NCBI GenBank assembly: GCA_023387715.1
Contig: JAEWHQ010000359.1
Location: 1-5,690 of the forward strand
Direction of reading: 5' to 3'
DNA from: Pseudomonadota bacterium
GTDB taxonomy: Bacteria > Pseudomonadota > Alphaproteobacteria > Rhizobiales > Rhizobiaceae
DNA: 5,690 nucleotides
The notes beneath the pieces were generated by a model that saw nothing but the letters and a program-made list of their open reading frames with translations, did not search any database and was not told where the DNA came from. Of this stretch, positions 1 through 5,552 are shown piece by piece; the first letter of the stretch is position 1, and each line of letters opens with the position of its first letter. The position numbers and the translations under genes are program-made.

Positions 1-928
1 GGGTGCGGCCGATACGGTCAGAAAGGGCACCAAAAATCGGTGTCATAAGCAGTTGAATACAACCCATCAGTAATGTGCCGGTAAAGCCGTAAACAGGTTC
101 AAGATGCAATTGACGCACGGCATAAGATGGCAGGAACAACAGCGTGTAAGAGGTCACGGTCAGCAGGATAACCAGACCGAAAGAAAGCAGAAGTTTTTGA
201 CGTTCTGCCACAACCGTCTGGCCGAGGCTGCTGGTGTCGCCTTGTTTGGCAACAGCGGTAAATTCTTCCGATTCATGCATCTGACGGCGGATATAAATCG
301 CAACAGGGCCAATCAGCAGGCCGAAGAAAAACGGCAATCTCCAGCCCCAGCTTTCCAGCTGTTCCGGTGTCAGGCCGCTGTTTAAATAGACGCCGAAAGC
401 CGATGCAAGCAAGGTGACAAGACCCTGCGAGGCAAACTGCCAGCTGGCATAAAAGCCGCGCTTTTTAGGGTTGAGTTCGGCCAGAAATGCTGTTGCCGAA
501 CCAAATTCACCACCGGCAGAAAAACCTTGTGCAAGGCGAGCCAGCACCACCATGATGGAGCCGAAAACACCCGCTTGTGTAAAGGTTGGTGCCACTGCGA
601 TGGCAAATGTGCCGAGCATCATCATCAAGATGGAAAGTGACAGCGCTTTTTTACGCCCTACACGGTCGGCATAAGCACCAAGCACCACAGCGCCCAGCGG
701 GCGCATGACAAAAGCCACGCCAAAGGTGGCAAAGGTGAGCATCAGTGAATAAAATTCATTGACGGCCGGAAAAAACAGCTTGGCAATGGTGGCTGCCAGA
801 AAGCCGTAAACAGCCAGATCAAACCATTCGAGCGCATTACCGATCGAGATAGCAACAATCATTTTTGCATTTTTTTTACGCGGCGCTGGTTGTCCGGCAT
901 ATGCGCCATCTTGTTGTGTCACTGCCAT
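1..928 (-). CDS. MFS transporter, metabolite:H+ symporter (MHS) type, partial (C-terminus beyond left edge)
   Basis: This is an inner-membrane secondary transporter, probably a proton-coupled importer of a small organic acid or zwitterion. 309 codons are visible from the ATG at 926-928; the 3' end lies outside the window, and MHS proteins usually run to about 430-450 residues. What shows it: a short polar N-terminus, then EWFDLAVYG (residues 34-42), which matches the EW(Y/F)D...YG signature of TM1 in the ShiA/ProP/citrate-type family. The MFS loop 2-3 motif GAYADRVGRKKAL is at 84-96, and its counterpart in the second half, GALSDRIGRT, is at the visible end. RARL-like and GGEFG elements follow in the fourth-segment region (ARLAQGFSAGGEFG). 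The start is supported by a strong Shine-Dalgarno AAGGGGGA (937-944), 8 nt upstream. The gene begins 54 nt after the amidohydrolase stop on the same strand, so cotranscription is likely. The substrate cannot be read from sequence; the neighbour suggests an amide or N-acyl compound, or an acid released from one. Confidence 0.88.
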   Translation of the reverse strand, partial: MAVTQQDGAYAGQPAPRKKNAKMIVAISIGNALEWFDLAVYGFLAATIAKLFFPAVNEFYSLMLTFATFGVAFVMRPLGAVVLGAYADRVGRKKALSLSILMMMLGTFAIAVAPTFTQAGVFGSIMVVLARLAQGFSAGGEFGSATAFLAELNPKKRGFYASWQFASQGLVTLLASAFGVYLNSGLTPEQLESWGWRLPFFFGLLIGPVAIYIRRQMHESEEFTAVAKQGDTSSLGQTVVAERQKLLLSFGLVILLTVTSYTLLFLPSYAVRQLHLEPVYGFTGTLLMGCIQLLMTPIFGALSDRIGRT

Positions 929-982
929 AGTTCAAGTCCCCCTTGTAGCAGGATTTTAAGCTTCATCCGTTCTTCGCGGCTT

Positions 983-2191
983 TCAGCTGTTTTCTTTTGT
1001 CATCTGTAATGCAAGCCGGGCGATTTGCGCATAAAGCGCCACACCGGCAGGTAAGATCTGATTGTTGAAATCATAATGCGGATGATGAAGGCCATAATCC
1101 CCACCTTGACCGAGCCAGAAATAACAACCCGGCACTTCCTGCAACATGAAGGAAAAGTCTTCACTGGTCATGGCAGGGCGCAGGCCTGTTTCAGCGCTTG
1201 CCACTGCTAACCCTAAATCATTAGCAGCTTTGGCAACCAATTCGGCCGAGGCCATATTACTGATGGTGGGCGGGTAATATTCCTGAATATTGACCTTCGC
1301 TTCAGCACCCCAGCTTTGCGCAATGCCTTTAATGAGCGCAGGCATTTCCGTTTCGATGATTTTTGCGGCAACCTCATCAAAAAGACGAATAGTGCCATCA
1401 AAGTGGACTTCATCAGGAATAACATTATTGGCTTCGCCGCCGGTAATGCGGGTGATCGAAAGCACTGCCGGATTAAATGGCGGCAAGCGGCGCGCCATGA
1501 ATGATTGCATCTGATTGAGAATTTGCACAGCAATGTTGAGCTGGTCAGTGCAGGCATAAGGGGTCGCGCCGTGCCCGCCGGTGCCGGTGACAGAGACTTC
1601 CACTGTGTAGCCACCAGCCATAATCGGGCCGTTTAAAACGCCCACTGTGCCAGCCGGTAGTTCCGGCCAGTTATGCAAAGAGAAAACCTGTTGCATCGGA
1701 AAACGGGCAAGCATCCCGTCTTCAATCATGCGCTTAGCACCTGCGCCACCTTCTTCTGCGGGCTGGAAAATAAAACGGACTGTGCCGTCAAAGTCGCGAT
1801 TTTCGCTCAAATAAGCTGCAAGGCCGAGCAGAATGGTCATGTGGCCATCATGGCCGCAAGCATGTTTGACACCCTGATTGCGCGAGCGATGGGCAAAATC
1901 ATTCGGCTCGGTAATGGGGAGTGCATCAAGCTCGGTGCGGAAGCCGACAATGGTGCCGTCTTCACCGGCTTTTGTAGCAGTACCACGCAGCGTTGCCACA
2001 ATACCGGTGCCGCCGATACCGCTTTCAAACGGAATATCGAGCGCCTTTAAGGCATCCATGACAAAAGCCGCTGTTTCTGTTTCTTTATAGGCAAGCTCGG
2101 GATATTGGTGCAGGTGATGACGGATCGCTTCGAGCGATTGATTGCGGATGTGAAGGCGCTCAAATGGCGCGAGACGATCTGAGTTCTGCAT
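983..2191 (-). CDS. M20D-family metallo-amidohydrolase (hippurate hydrolase/aminoacylase-like)
   Basis: This is a cytoplasmic two-domain metal-dependent hydrolase of 402 residues, the usual length for the HipO/IAA-amino-acid-hydrolase group. It should cleave an amide bond of an N-acyl amino acid or related compound. Visible motifs in order: HHLHQYPELAYKE (25-37), the N-terminal M20D signature; RTELDALPITE (85-95), containing Asp89; HACGHDGH (110-117), supplying metal ligands Cys112 and His114; QPAEEGGAG (143-151), with the catalytic/metal Glu146-Glu147 pair; HNWPELPAG (173-181), with ligand His173; the dimerisation/lid domain with GGHGATP (205-211) and GGEANNVIPD (251-260); MTSEDFSF (341-348); and LHHPHYDFN (368-376), supplying the last metal-ligand His. 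No signal peptide is seen. The start is supported by AAGGGAGA (2198-2205), 6 nt upstream. The motif set is intact, so the enzyme is probably active. Substrate is not deducible: hippurate, N-acetyl amino acids and auxin conjugates are all handled by relatives. It sits between the MarR gene and the transporter gene in one direction, suggesting a regulated uptake-and-hydrolysis operon. Confidence 0.92.
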   Translation of the reverse strand: MQNSDRLAPFERLHIRNQSLEAIRHHLHQYPELAYKETETAAFVMDALKALDIPFESGIGGTGIVATLRGTATKAGEDGTIVGFRTELDALPITEPNDFAHRSRNQGVKHACGHDGHMTILLGLAAYLSENRDFDGTVRFIFQPAEEGGAGAKRMIEDGMLARFPMQQVFSLHNWPELPAGTVGVLNGPIMAGGYTVEVSVTGTGGHGATPYACTDQLNIAVQILNQMQSFMARRLPPFNPAVLSITRITGGEANNVIPDEVHFDGTIRLFDEVAAKIIETEMPALIKGIAQSWGAEAKVNIQEYYPPTISNMASAELVAKAANDLGLAVASAETGLRPAMTSEDFSFMLQEVPGCYFWLGQGGDYGLHHPHYDFNNQILPAGVALYAQIARLALQMTKENS

Positions 2192-2206
2192 AAAATATCT
2201 CCCTTA

Positions 2207-2233
2207 AAATTACTTAACGCGGTTAAGTAATTT
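2207..2233. promoter_or_regulatory. 27-bp perfect inverted repeat, candidate MarR-family operator
   Basis: The arms AAATTACTTAAC and GTTAAGTAATTT (12 bp each, exact complements) flank a 3-bp centre, GCG. The repeat occupies the 65-nt gap between the marR-like stop and the amidohydrolase start, ending one base before that gene's Shine-Dalgarno (2198-2205). The lack of a U-tract and its position so close to a start argue against a terminator. Its symmetry suits a dimeric winged-helix repressor, and the adjacent MarR protein is the natural candidate. A TTGAAA hexamer (2248-2253, minus strand) lies where a -35 would fall if the palindrome covered the -10, but I see no good -10 match. Binding by that MarR protein is inference. 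Confidence 0.7.
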
Positions 2234-2256
2234 GCACAAGAGCGGGATTTCAATTT

Positions 2257-2715
2257 TTACTCAGTGTAACTTCCGACGTGACGCAGCAGGCGGAAAAGTT
2301 CTTTTTTCTCTGCCTCAGACAGACCATTCATAAGTTTACGGTCTTTTTCATTGGAGAGATCTTTCATTCGCTCGGCTTGTTCTAGGCCGCTTGGAGTAAT
2401 CTGATATTGCGTGATGCGCTTATCATAATCCGGGCGACTTTGGGTGACATAGCCCTTTTTGCGCAATGCATTGACCAAACGCTGTGTTGCGGGCATTTCC
2501 ACGCCGACAGCCGTGGTTATCTCCTGCAATGAGCGGTTTGGATTATAAGCGATGATCATCAATGTGGTGATTTCAGCACGGGTAAACCCATTGGCAGCTA
2601 AAACTGGCAACACCTGACGATCGGAGGCACGCGCAGCAAGACGCAGCAGATAGCCAAGAATTTCAGGCAGTTCGCCTAAATCCATTTCGGGGGCAGGTTT
2701 TTCTGGCCGTGTCAT
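2257..2715 (-). CDS. MarR-family transcriptional regulator
   Basis: This is a 152-residue dimeric winged-helix DNA-binding protein, typical MarR length, likely a ligand-responsive repressor of the downstream amidohydrolase and transporter genes. An N-terminal dimerisation helix (about 14-42) precedes the winged helix: helix 2 and the ITTLMIIAYNPNRSLQEI region (49-66), the recognition helix region MPATQRLVNALRKKGYV (74-90), and the wing SRPDYDKRITQYQITPSG (93-110). DYDKR (96-100) corresponds to the family D-x-R wing signature. A charged C-terminal helix pair (111-148) completes the dimer interface. The start ATG at 2713-2715 has no strong Shine-Dalgarno; an internal Met at residue 11 is not better placed, so I keep the longer form. 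The gene lies 115 nt after the acetyltransferase stop and 65 nt before the amidohydrolase, all on the minus strand. No second copy of the 2207-2233 palindrome is visible upstream of this gene, so autoregulation through that site is not evident. The effector may be the enzyme's substrate or product (inference). Confidence 0.93.
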   Translation of the reverse strand: MTRPEKPAPEMDLGELPEILGYLLRLAARASDRQVLPVLAANGFTRAEITTLMIIAYNPNRSLQEITTAVGVEMPATQRLVNALRKKGYVTQSRPDYDKRITQYQITPSGLEQAERMKDLSNEKDRKLMNGLSEAEKKELFRLLRHVGSYTE

Positions 2716-2751
2716 TCAATCTGCTCTTGCTGTTTGCTTGCATCTTTATGC

Positions 2752-2780
2752 AGCCTAACGGGTACTGATGATACTGGCAA
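2752..2780 (-). promoter_or_regulatory. Candidate sigma70-type promoter for the marR-like gene
   Basis: On the minus strand, TTGCCA (2775-2780, five of six to the -35 consensus) is followed after 17 nt by TAGGCT (2752-2757, three of six to the -10). It lies in the 115-nt gap between the acetyltransferase stop and the marR start, giving a leader of roughly 30 nt. The -10 is weak and the call is tentative. Confidence 0.35.
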
Positions 2781-2830
2781 TGATAACCCGGAAGAGTGAT
2801 ACTTTGAGCGTCTCTTTCGCGTGCCATTGC

Positions 2831-3556
2831 TTATGTCGCTTTCTCTTCAATTGGTGCGGCGACGAAAATGTCCCATGTGCCAAATAGTTTGAAACCGGCA
2901 GCTTTGGCCAGTTGAACTGATCCAGCATTATCCAGCTGGCAGCGATATTGCGGCTCAAAACCAGCTTCTGCCGCATGGCGGCAAATGGCTTGCACCACCG
3001 CGCGTGCATAGCCTTTGCCTCTGAAATCCGGCAATGTCAAAACGCCCAAATCTGCCAGTTTTGATTGGTTCCACGCATACATGCTGCTGGCACATACAAG
3101 CTCGTTATTTTCAAAGGCACCATAGACCAGCCAGTGATCGAGCTCCACATAAGCCGCATCAAGATCTTCTTCACTTGCTTTTGCACAAAACTGATCAAAA
3201 ATTGCGGCATCATCTGTTGTGAGTTGGCGCACATTCGTGGCCGGTTCTGCAAAGCCTACGGCTTCAGCGGCAGCTAAATAAAACAGATTATCAGCACCAT
3301 AAAGCTGCAAACCGTGTTCAGCCATTTTCTGGGTAAGAACGGTCTCCGATAAAGGATAAATTGATGTTAAATCAAGCAAGGCGGCAGTTTCTGGTTGCAG
3401 GCTGATGAAACTTTTACCGTCGACTTTTAAGAGCGCGCCTTTTTCATCTTCATCCAGCTCGGGATTGATTTTTACCGATAAATCCGCATTGTCAAAAACA
3501 TCTTCACCGGCTGTAAAAACACTGCGCCAGTAATCGTGAATAATTGCAGAAAACAT
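2831..3556 (-). CDS. GNAT-family N-acetyltransferase with an unassigned N-terminal region
   Basis: This protein should transfer an acetyl (or other acyl) group from CoA to an amine in the cytoplasm; the acceptor is unknown. With the start at 3554-3556 it has 241 residues. The C-terminal part (about 108-235) is the GNAT fold: the acyl-CoA pyrophosphate loop LPDFRGKGYARAVV (175-188) contains the R-G-x-G-x-A core (RGKGYA, 179-184), preceded by the beta-4 stretch LADLGVLTL, and NAGSVQLAKAAGF (210-222) is the usual late GNAT motif. Residues 1-105 form no domain I recognise. An in-frame ATG at 3602-3604 would add 16 residues. I prefer the inner start because GAAAGA (3566-3571) sits 9 nt before it, because the extension MHKFAHNLYRSERYYP looks non-domain, and because a candidate promoter -10 (3603-3608) overlaps the outer start. 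The gene is divergent from the two-component pair, and its promoter region overlaps the tandem-repeat array. It is separated from marR by 115 nt and may be an independent transcript. Confidence 0.85.
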   Translation of the reverse strand: MFSAIIHDYWRSVFTAGEDVFDNADLSVKINPELDEDEKGALLKVDGKSFISLQPETAALLDLTSIYPLSETVLTQKMAEHGLQLYGADNLFYLAAAEAVGFAEPATNVRQLTTDDAAIFDQFCAKASEEDLDAAYVELDHWLVYGAFENNELVCASSMYAWNQSKLADLGVLTLPDFRGKGYARAVVQAICRHAAEAGFEPQYRCQLDNAGSVQLAKAAGFKLFGTWDIFVAAPIEEKAT

Positions 3557-3565
3557 TGGGTAATA

Positions 3566-3571
3566 TCTTTC
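3566..3571 (-). promoter_or_regulatory. Ribosome binding site supporting the inner start of the acetyltransferase
   Basis: GAAAGA on the minus strand lies 9 nt before the ATG at 3554-3556. No comparable purine stretch precedes the outer ATG at 3602-3604. This is modest evidence for the shorter 241-residue product. Confidence 0.45.
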
Positions 3572-3602
3572 AGATCGATAAAGATTGTGTGCAAATTTAT
3601 GC

Positions 3603-3632
3603 ATAATATGCTGTCTGTGCAGGCAATGTACA
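3603..3632 (-). promoter_or_regulatory. Candidate promoter for the acetyltransferase gene, overlapped by the tandem repeats
   Basis: On the minus strand, TATTAT (3603-3608, five of six to the -10 consensus) is preceded after an 18-nt spacer by TGTACA (3627-3632, four of six to the -35). Transcription would start near 3596, leaving about 40 nt of leader before the ATG at 3556. The -35 coincides with the second repeat of the 11-bp array, so a protein bound there would be expected to block this promoter. Inference from consensus matching only. Confidence 0.35.
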
Positions 3633-3655
3633 GCTATTGTGCAGATTGCGTGCAG
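3616..3655. promoter_or_regulatory. Four-copy 11-bp-period direct repeat, candidate response-regulator operator
   Basis: Near-identical 7-mers recur at exactly 11-bp steps: TGTGCAG at 3616, TGTACAG at 3627, TGTGCAG at 3638 and CGTGCAG at 3649, each followed by 4 unconserved bases. A degenerate fifth unit, GTTGCAC, falls at 3660 in register. Seven plus four bases is the repeat geometry of PhoB-type boxes and of OmpR-family regulators generally, in which subunits bind head-to-tail on one face of the helix. The array lies in the divergent region between the acetyltransferase gene and the response-regulator gene, so the encoded regulator is the obvious ligand. Binding itself is inferred. Confidence 0.65.
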
Positions 3656-3677
3656 GCGCGTTGCACAGCATTGACGG

Positions 3678-3683
3678 GATAGT
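3678..3683 (+). promoter_or_regulatory. Candidate -10 of an activator-dependent promoter for the two-component operon
   Basis: GATAGT matches four of six positions of the -10 consensus. A -35 with a 17-nt spacer would fall on GGCGCG (3655-3660), which is no match. The in-register degenerate repeat ends 11 bp upstream of this -10. A missing -35 replaced by tandem repeats is the arrangement known for PhoB-activated promoters, so autoactivation is plausible, though unproven. Confidence 0.35.
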
Positions 3684-3704
3684 CATTTCAGGATTTGAAG
3701 AACC

Positions 3705-3711
3705 GGAAAGG
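3705..3711 (+). promoter_or_regulatory. Ribosome binding site of the response-regulator gene
   Basis: GGAAAGG is the only purine-rich Shine-Dalgarno-like stretch before the receiver domain. It is 12 nt from the ATG at 3724, slightly long, and only 3 nt from an in-frame GTG at 3715, too short. It rules against the much earlier in-frame TTG at 3637. Confidence 0.55.
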
Positions 3712-3723
3712 CATGTGACGGCA

Positions 3724-4419
3724 ATGAATAACGCACTTATTCTGATTATCGAAGACGAACCTGAAATCGCAGATATTTTGCGTCGCTATTTTGAGCGCGA
3801 GGGTTTTCGTACGGTCAGCGCCCATGATGGTGAAATCGGTTTGTCGCATCATCAGCGACTAAAGCCTGATCTGGTTGTGCTCGATATTAAATTGCCGCGT
3901 CAGGATGGTTATGAAGTGTTGGCAATTTTGCGCCAACGCGGCGATACGCCGGTTATTATGGTGACAGCACTGGCTGAAGATCTCGACAAGCTGCAAGCTT
4001 TGCGTATCGGTGCTGATGATTATGTAGTGAAGCCGTTCAATCCGCTGGAAGTGGTAGCGCGCGCCAAAGCCGTGCTGCGCCGCACGAGCAATCACCGCAG
4101 CCGTATTTTACGCATTGGTGCTTTGTCGATTGATCCGGAAGCTTATAGCGCAACGGTTGACAAACATGATGGCAGCAAAGCCGTTTTGGAACTCACACGC
4201 ACGGAATTTCGTTTGCTTTCCCACATGGCGCAATCGCCTAACCGTGTGTTTGAACGCGGCGAGCTGATTGATGCCTGTCTGCCGGAAGGTGATGCCGTCG
4301 ACAGAACTGTTGATAGTCATATCAGCAATTTGCGCCGCAAGCTGAAAGAGGCGGGTGCGGACGGATTGCTTTCAGGCGTGCGTGGCGTCGGCTATCGTCT
4401 GGAAGATCGCCATGACTAA
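3724..4419 (+). CDS. OmpR/PhoB-family response regulator, AdeR/BaeR-like
   Basis: This is a cytoplasmic transcription factor of 231 residues, phosphorylated by the kinase encoded next to it. The receiver domain (about 4-120) has all the expected residues: acidic pocket Glu10-Asp11, phospho-acceptor Asp54 in VVLDIKLP (51-58), Thr81 in VTALAEDLDKL, and Lys103 in GADDYVVKPFNP (96-107). The C-terminal winged helix (about 129-227) includes LTRTEFRLLSHMAQSPNRVF (157-176), the recognition-helix region RTVDSHISNLRRKL (194-207) and the wing GVRGVGYRLE (218-227). Stretches such as RIGADD-VVKPFNP, ERGEL and RTVDSHIS-LR-KL match Acinetobacter AdeR closely as I remember it, and BaeR less so, which suggests envelope-stress or efflux control. 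I chose ATG 3724 because the open frame upstream to a TTG at 3637 encodes nothing receiver-like and runs through the repeat array. The gene overlaps the kinase gene by 8 nt, implying translational coupling. Confidence 0.93.
   Translation: MNNALILIIEDEPEIADILRRYFEREGFRTVSAHDGEIGLSHHQRLKPDLVVLDIKLPRQDGYEVLAILRQRGDTPVIMVTALAEDLDKLQALRIGADDYVVKPFNPLEVVARAKAVLRRTSNHRSRILRIGALSIDPEAYSATVDKHDGSKAVLELTRTEFRLLSHMAQSPNRVFERGELIDACLPEGDAVDRTVDSHISNLRRKLKEAGADGLLSGVRGVGYRLEDRHD
4401..4406 (+). promoter_or_regulatory. Ribosome binding site fixing the kinase start
   Basis: GGAAGA, inside the end of the regulator gene, lies 5 nt before the ATG at 4412. It supports that start over an in-frame GTG at 4355, which would prepend 19 residues read from the regulator's coding sequence. 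Confidence 0.65.
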
Positions 4420-5494
4420 AAACGGCTTGTTGTGGAAAGTCGTTCTGGCCATGACCATCGTTAATCTCGTTGCTTTGGCGACGATGTTTTTCGGCTGGAT
4501 TGTGTTCATTACTTTCTACGAATGGCTTTTTCCGAAAACGCCCTATCCGGAAGACTGGACACCGTTTGATCTTGTCGTCTTGGCAATGATCATACTGATC
4601 GGCGAATTGACGGCGGCTATTGTTGGCTGGCGCTTGGTCAAGAAAATTGCAGCACCTCTAGCAGCCGTTGGTGCGGCTGCGCGATTGGTAGCGGAGGGTA
4701 ATTTTGCCACGCGCGCCAAACTTGATGAAAAGATTTTTGGCGAAGCCGAGCAATTGCTGTCCGACTTTAACGACATGACCGTACGGCTTGAAGCGGCAGA
4801 AGCTGAATTGCGCTATTCGAATATGGCGATTGCCCATGAATTGCGCACACCGCTCACCATTTTGCGAGGCCGTTTGCAGGGCTTGAATGATGGTGTCTAC
4901 AAAGCTGACCCGGCACTTTATGCATCACTCATCAGCCATGTCGATGGTTTGACAAAATTGGTCGAAGATCTTCGCATGTTGGGGCTCTTTTCCTCCAGTA
5001 AACTGGAATTGACGAGCACTAAGATTGATCTGGGCGCAGAGGCTGAAGCGGTGTTGCATTCTTTCGCGCCGGATTTAGCGGCAGCAGGTATCGATGTTGA
5101 AACCGATTTGCGACCGATTATGGTTTGTGCTGATGAAGCGCGGATCAGGCAAGCTTTGTTGGCTATTTTGGAAAATGCTTGCCGTTATGCCGGTGGCGCG
5201 CCTTTGAAAGTCGAAACTGTGGTTATTGATGATCATGCCGTTCTGCGGGTGTGTGATCGTGGCCCCGGTTTGACTGATGAAGGTTATGAGCGTGCATTCG
5301 AGCGGTTTTGGCGGGAGGATAATTCCCGCACCCGCGCGCGTGGCGGTTCTGGTTTGGGGCTGTCGGTTGTGCGTGTCATTGCTGAAAGTCATGGTGGCGC
5401 GGCGACAATCGCGAAGCGCGATGGTGGCGGAACGGTTGTTTCGTTGATGCTGCCACTGCGTGCGCCGGACACAAAACCTGTGTTGCCAGCTTAA
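4412..5494 (+). CDS. Sensor histidine kinase, AdeS/BaeS-like
   Basis: This is an inner-membrane sensor kinase of 360 residues that should autophosphorylate on His and pass the phosphate to the upstream-encoded regulator. Transmembrane segment 1 spans about residues 9-38 and segment 2 about 53-73. Between them is a loop of only about 14 residues (PKTPYPEDWTPFD, 41-53), so a large periplasmic sensor domain is absent. A HAMP linker (about 74-127) follows, then the dimerisation/phosphotransfer domain with AHELRTPL (141-148, phospho-acceptor His142). The ATPase domain shows the N box ILENACRYA (252-260, Asn255), the G1 box DRGPGL (282-287), the F box FERFWRED (296-303) and the G2 box GGSGLGLS (311-318). 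All catalytic motifs are intact. The EDWTPF loop motif, ELRTPLTIL-GRLQG and LVEDLR recall AdeS of Acinetobacter from memory. The start at 4412 gives an 8-nt overlap with the regulator. The probable ABC exporter gene follows after 58 nt with no clear terminator. Confidence 0.93.
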   Translation: MTKNGLLWKVVLAMTIVNLVALATMFFGWIVFITFYEWLFPKTPYPEDWTPFDLVVLAMIILIGELTAAIVGWRLVKKIAAPLAAVGAAARLVAEGNFATRAKLDEKIFGEAEQLLSDFNDMTVRLEAAEAELRYSNMAIAHELRTPLTILRGRLQGLNDGVYKADPALYASLISHVDGLTKLVEDLRMLGLFSSSKLELTSTKIDLGAEAEAVLHSFAPDLAAAGIDVETDLRPIMVCADEARIRQALLAILENACRYAGGAPLKVETVVIDDHAVLRVCDRGPGLTDEGYERAFERFWREDNSRTRARGGSGLGLSVVRVIAESHGGAATIAKRDGGGTVVSLMLPLRAPDTKPVLPA

Positions 5495-5552
5495 GCCCGC
5501 ATGGCTCCAATATTATTAAAAAAATTATCGTCCGTTCAGGACAGGAAAATCT

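Noticed and set aside
104..674. Plus-strand and alternative-frame open frames across the transporter gene
   Set aside because: They are shadows of the minus-strand transporter frame, have low-complexity or arginine/glutamine-rich translations with no domains, and lack ribosome sites.
870..877. Run of eight T (A8 in the coding strand) near the transporter start, possible slippage or phase-variation tract
   Set aside because: It encodes a plain Arg-Lys-Lys-Asn stretch, is short for a contingency tract, and nothing else about the gene suggests phase variation.
2739..2752. Small inverted repeat TGCAT-CTTT-ATGCA upstream of marR
   Set aside because: Arms of 5 bp with a 4-nt loop are common by chance and bear no resemblance to the 2207-2233 palindrome, so I do not call it an operator or terminator.
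2758..2792. Possible terminator after the acetyltransferase gene (CGGGT...ACCCG)
   Set aside because: The stem is only 5 bp around a loop of about 22 nt and has no U-tract. It does not support a rho-independent terminator.
3588..3667. Long-range inverted pair TGTGCAA (3588) and TTGCACA (3661)
   Set aside because: The 66-bp separation makes it unconvincing as a single site. Both arms share the TGTGCA core of the tandem array, and 3588 is out of its 11-bp register.
3637..3723. In-frame N-terminal extension of the response regulator starting at a TTG
   Set aside because: It gives 29 residues with no receiver homology, reads through the repeat array and candidate -10, and has no suitable Shine-Dalgarno. 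The ATG at 3724 gives the normal family length.
4355..4411. In-frame GTG start for the histidine kinase, 19 residues longer
   Set aside because: The extra residues come from the regulator's coding region read in another frame. The ATG at 4412 has GGAAGA 5 nt upstream and a normal N-terminus leading into the first membrane segment.
5495..5552. AT-rich stretch between the kinase and the exporter-like gene as a promoter or terminator
   Set aside because: AATATTATT and the A-run give no stable hairpin and no -35/-10 pair with correct spacing. I see only the ribosome site of the next gene.
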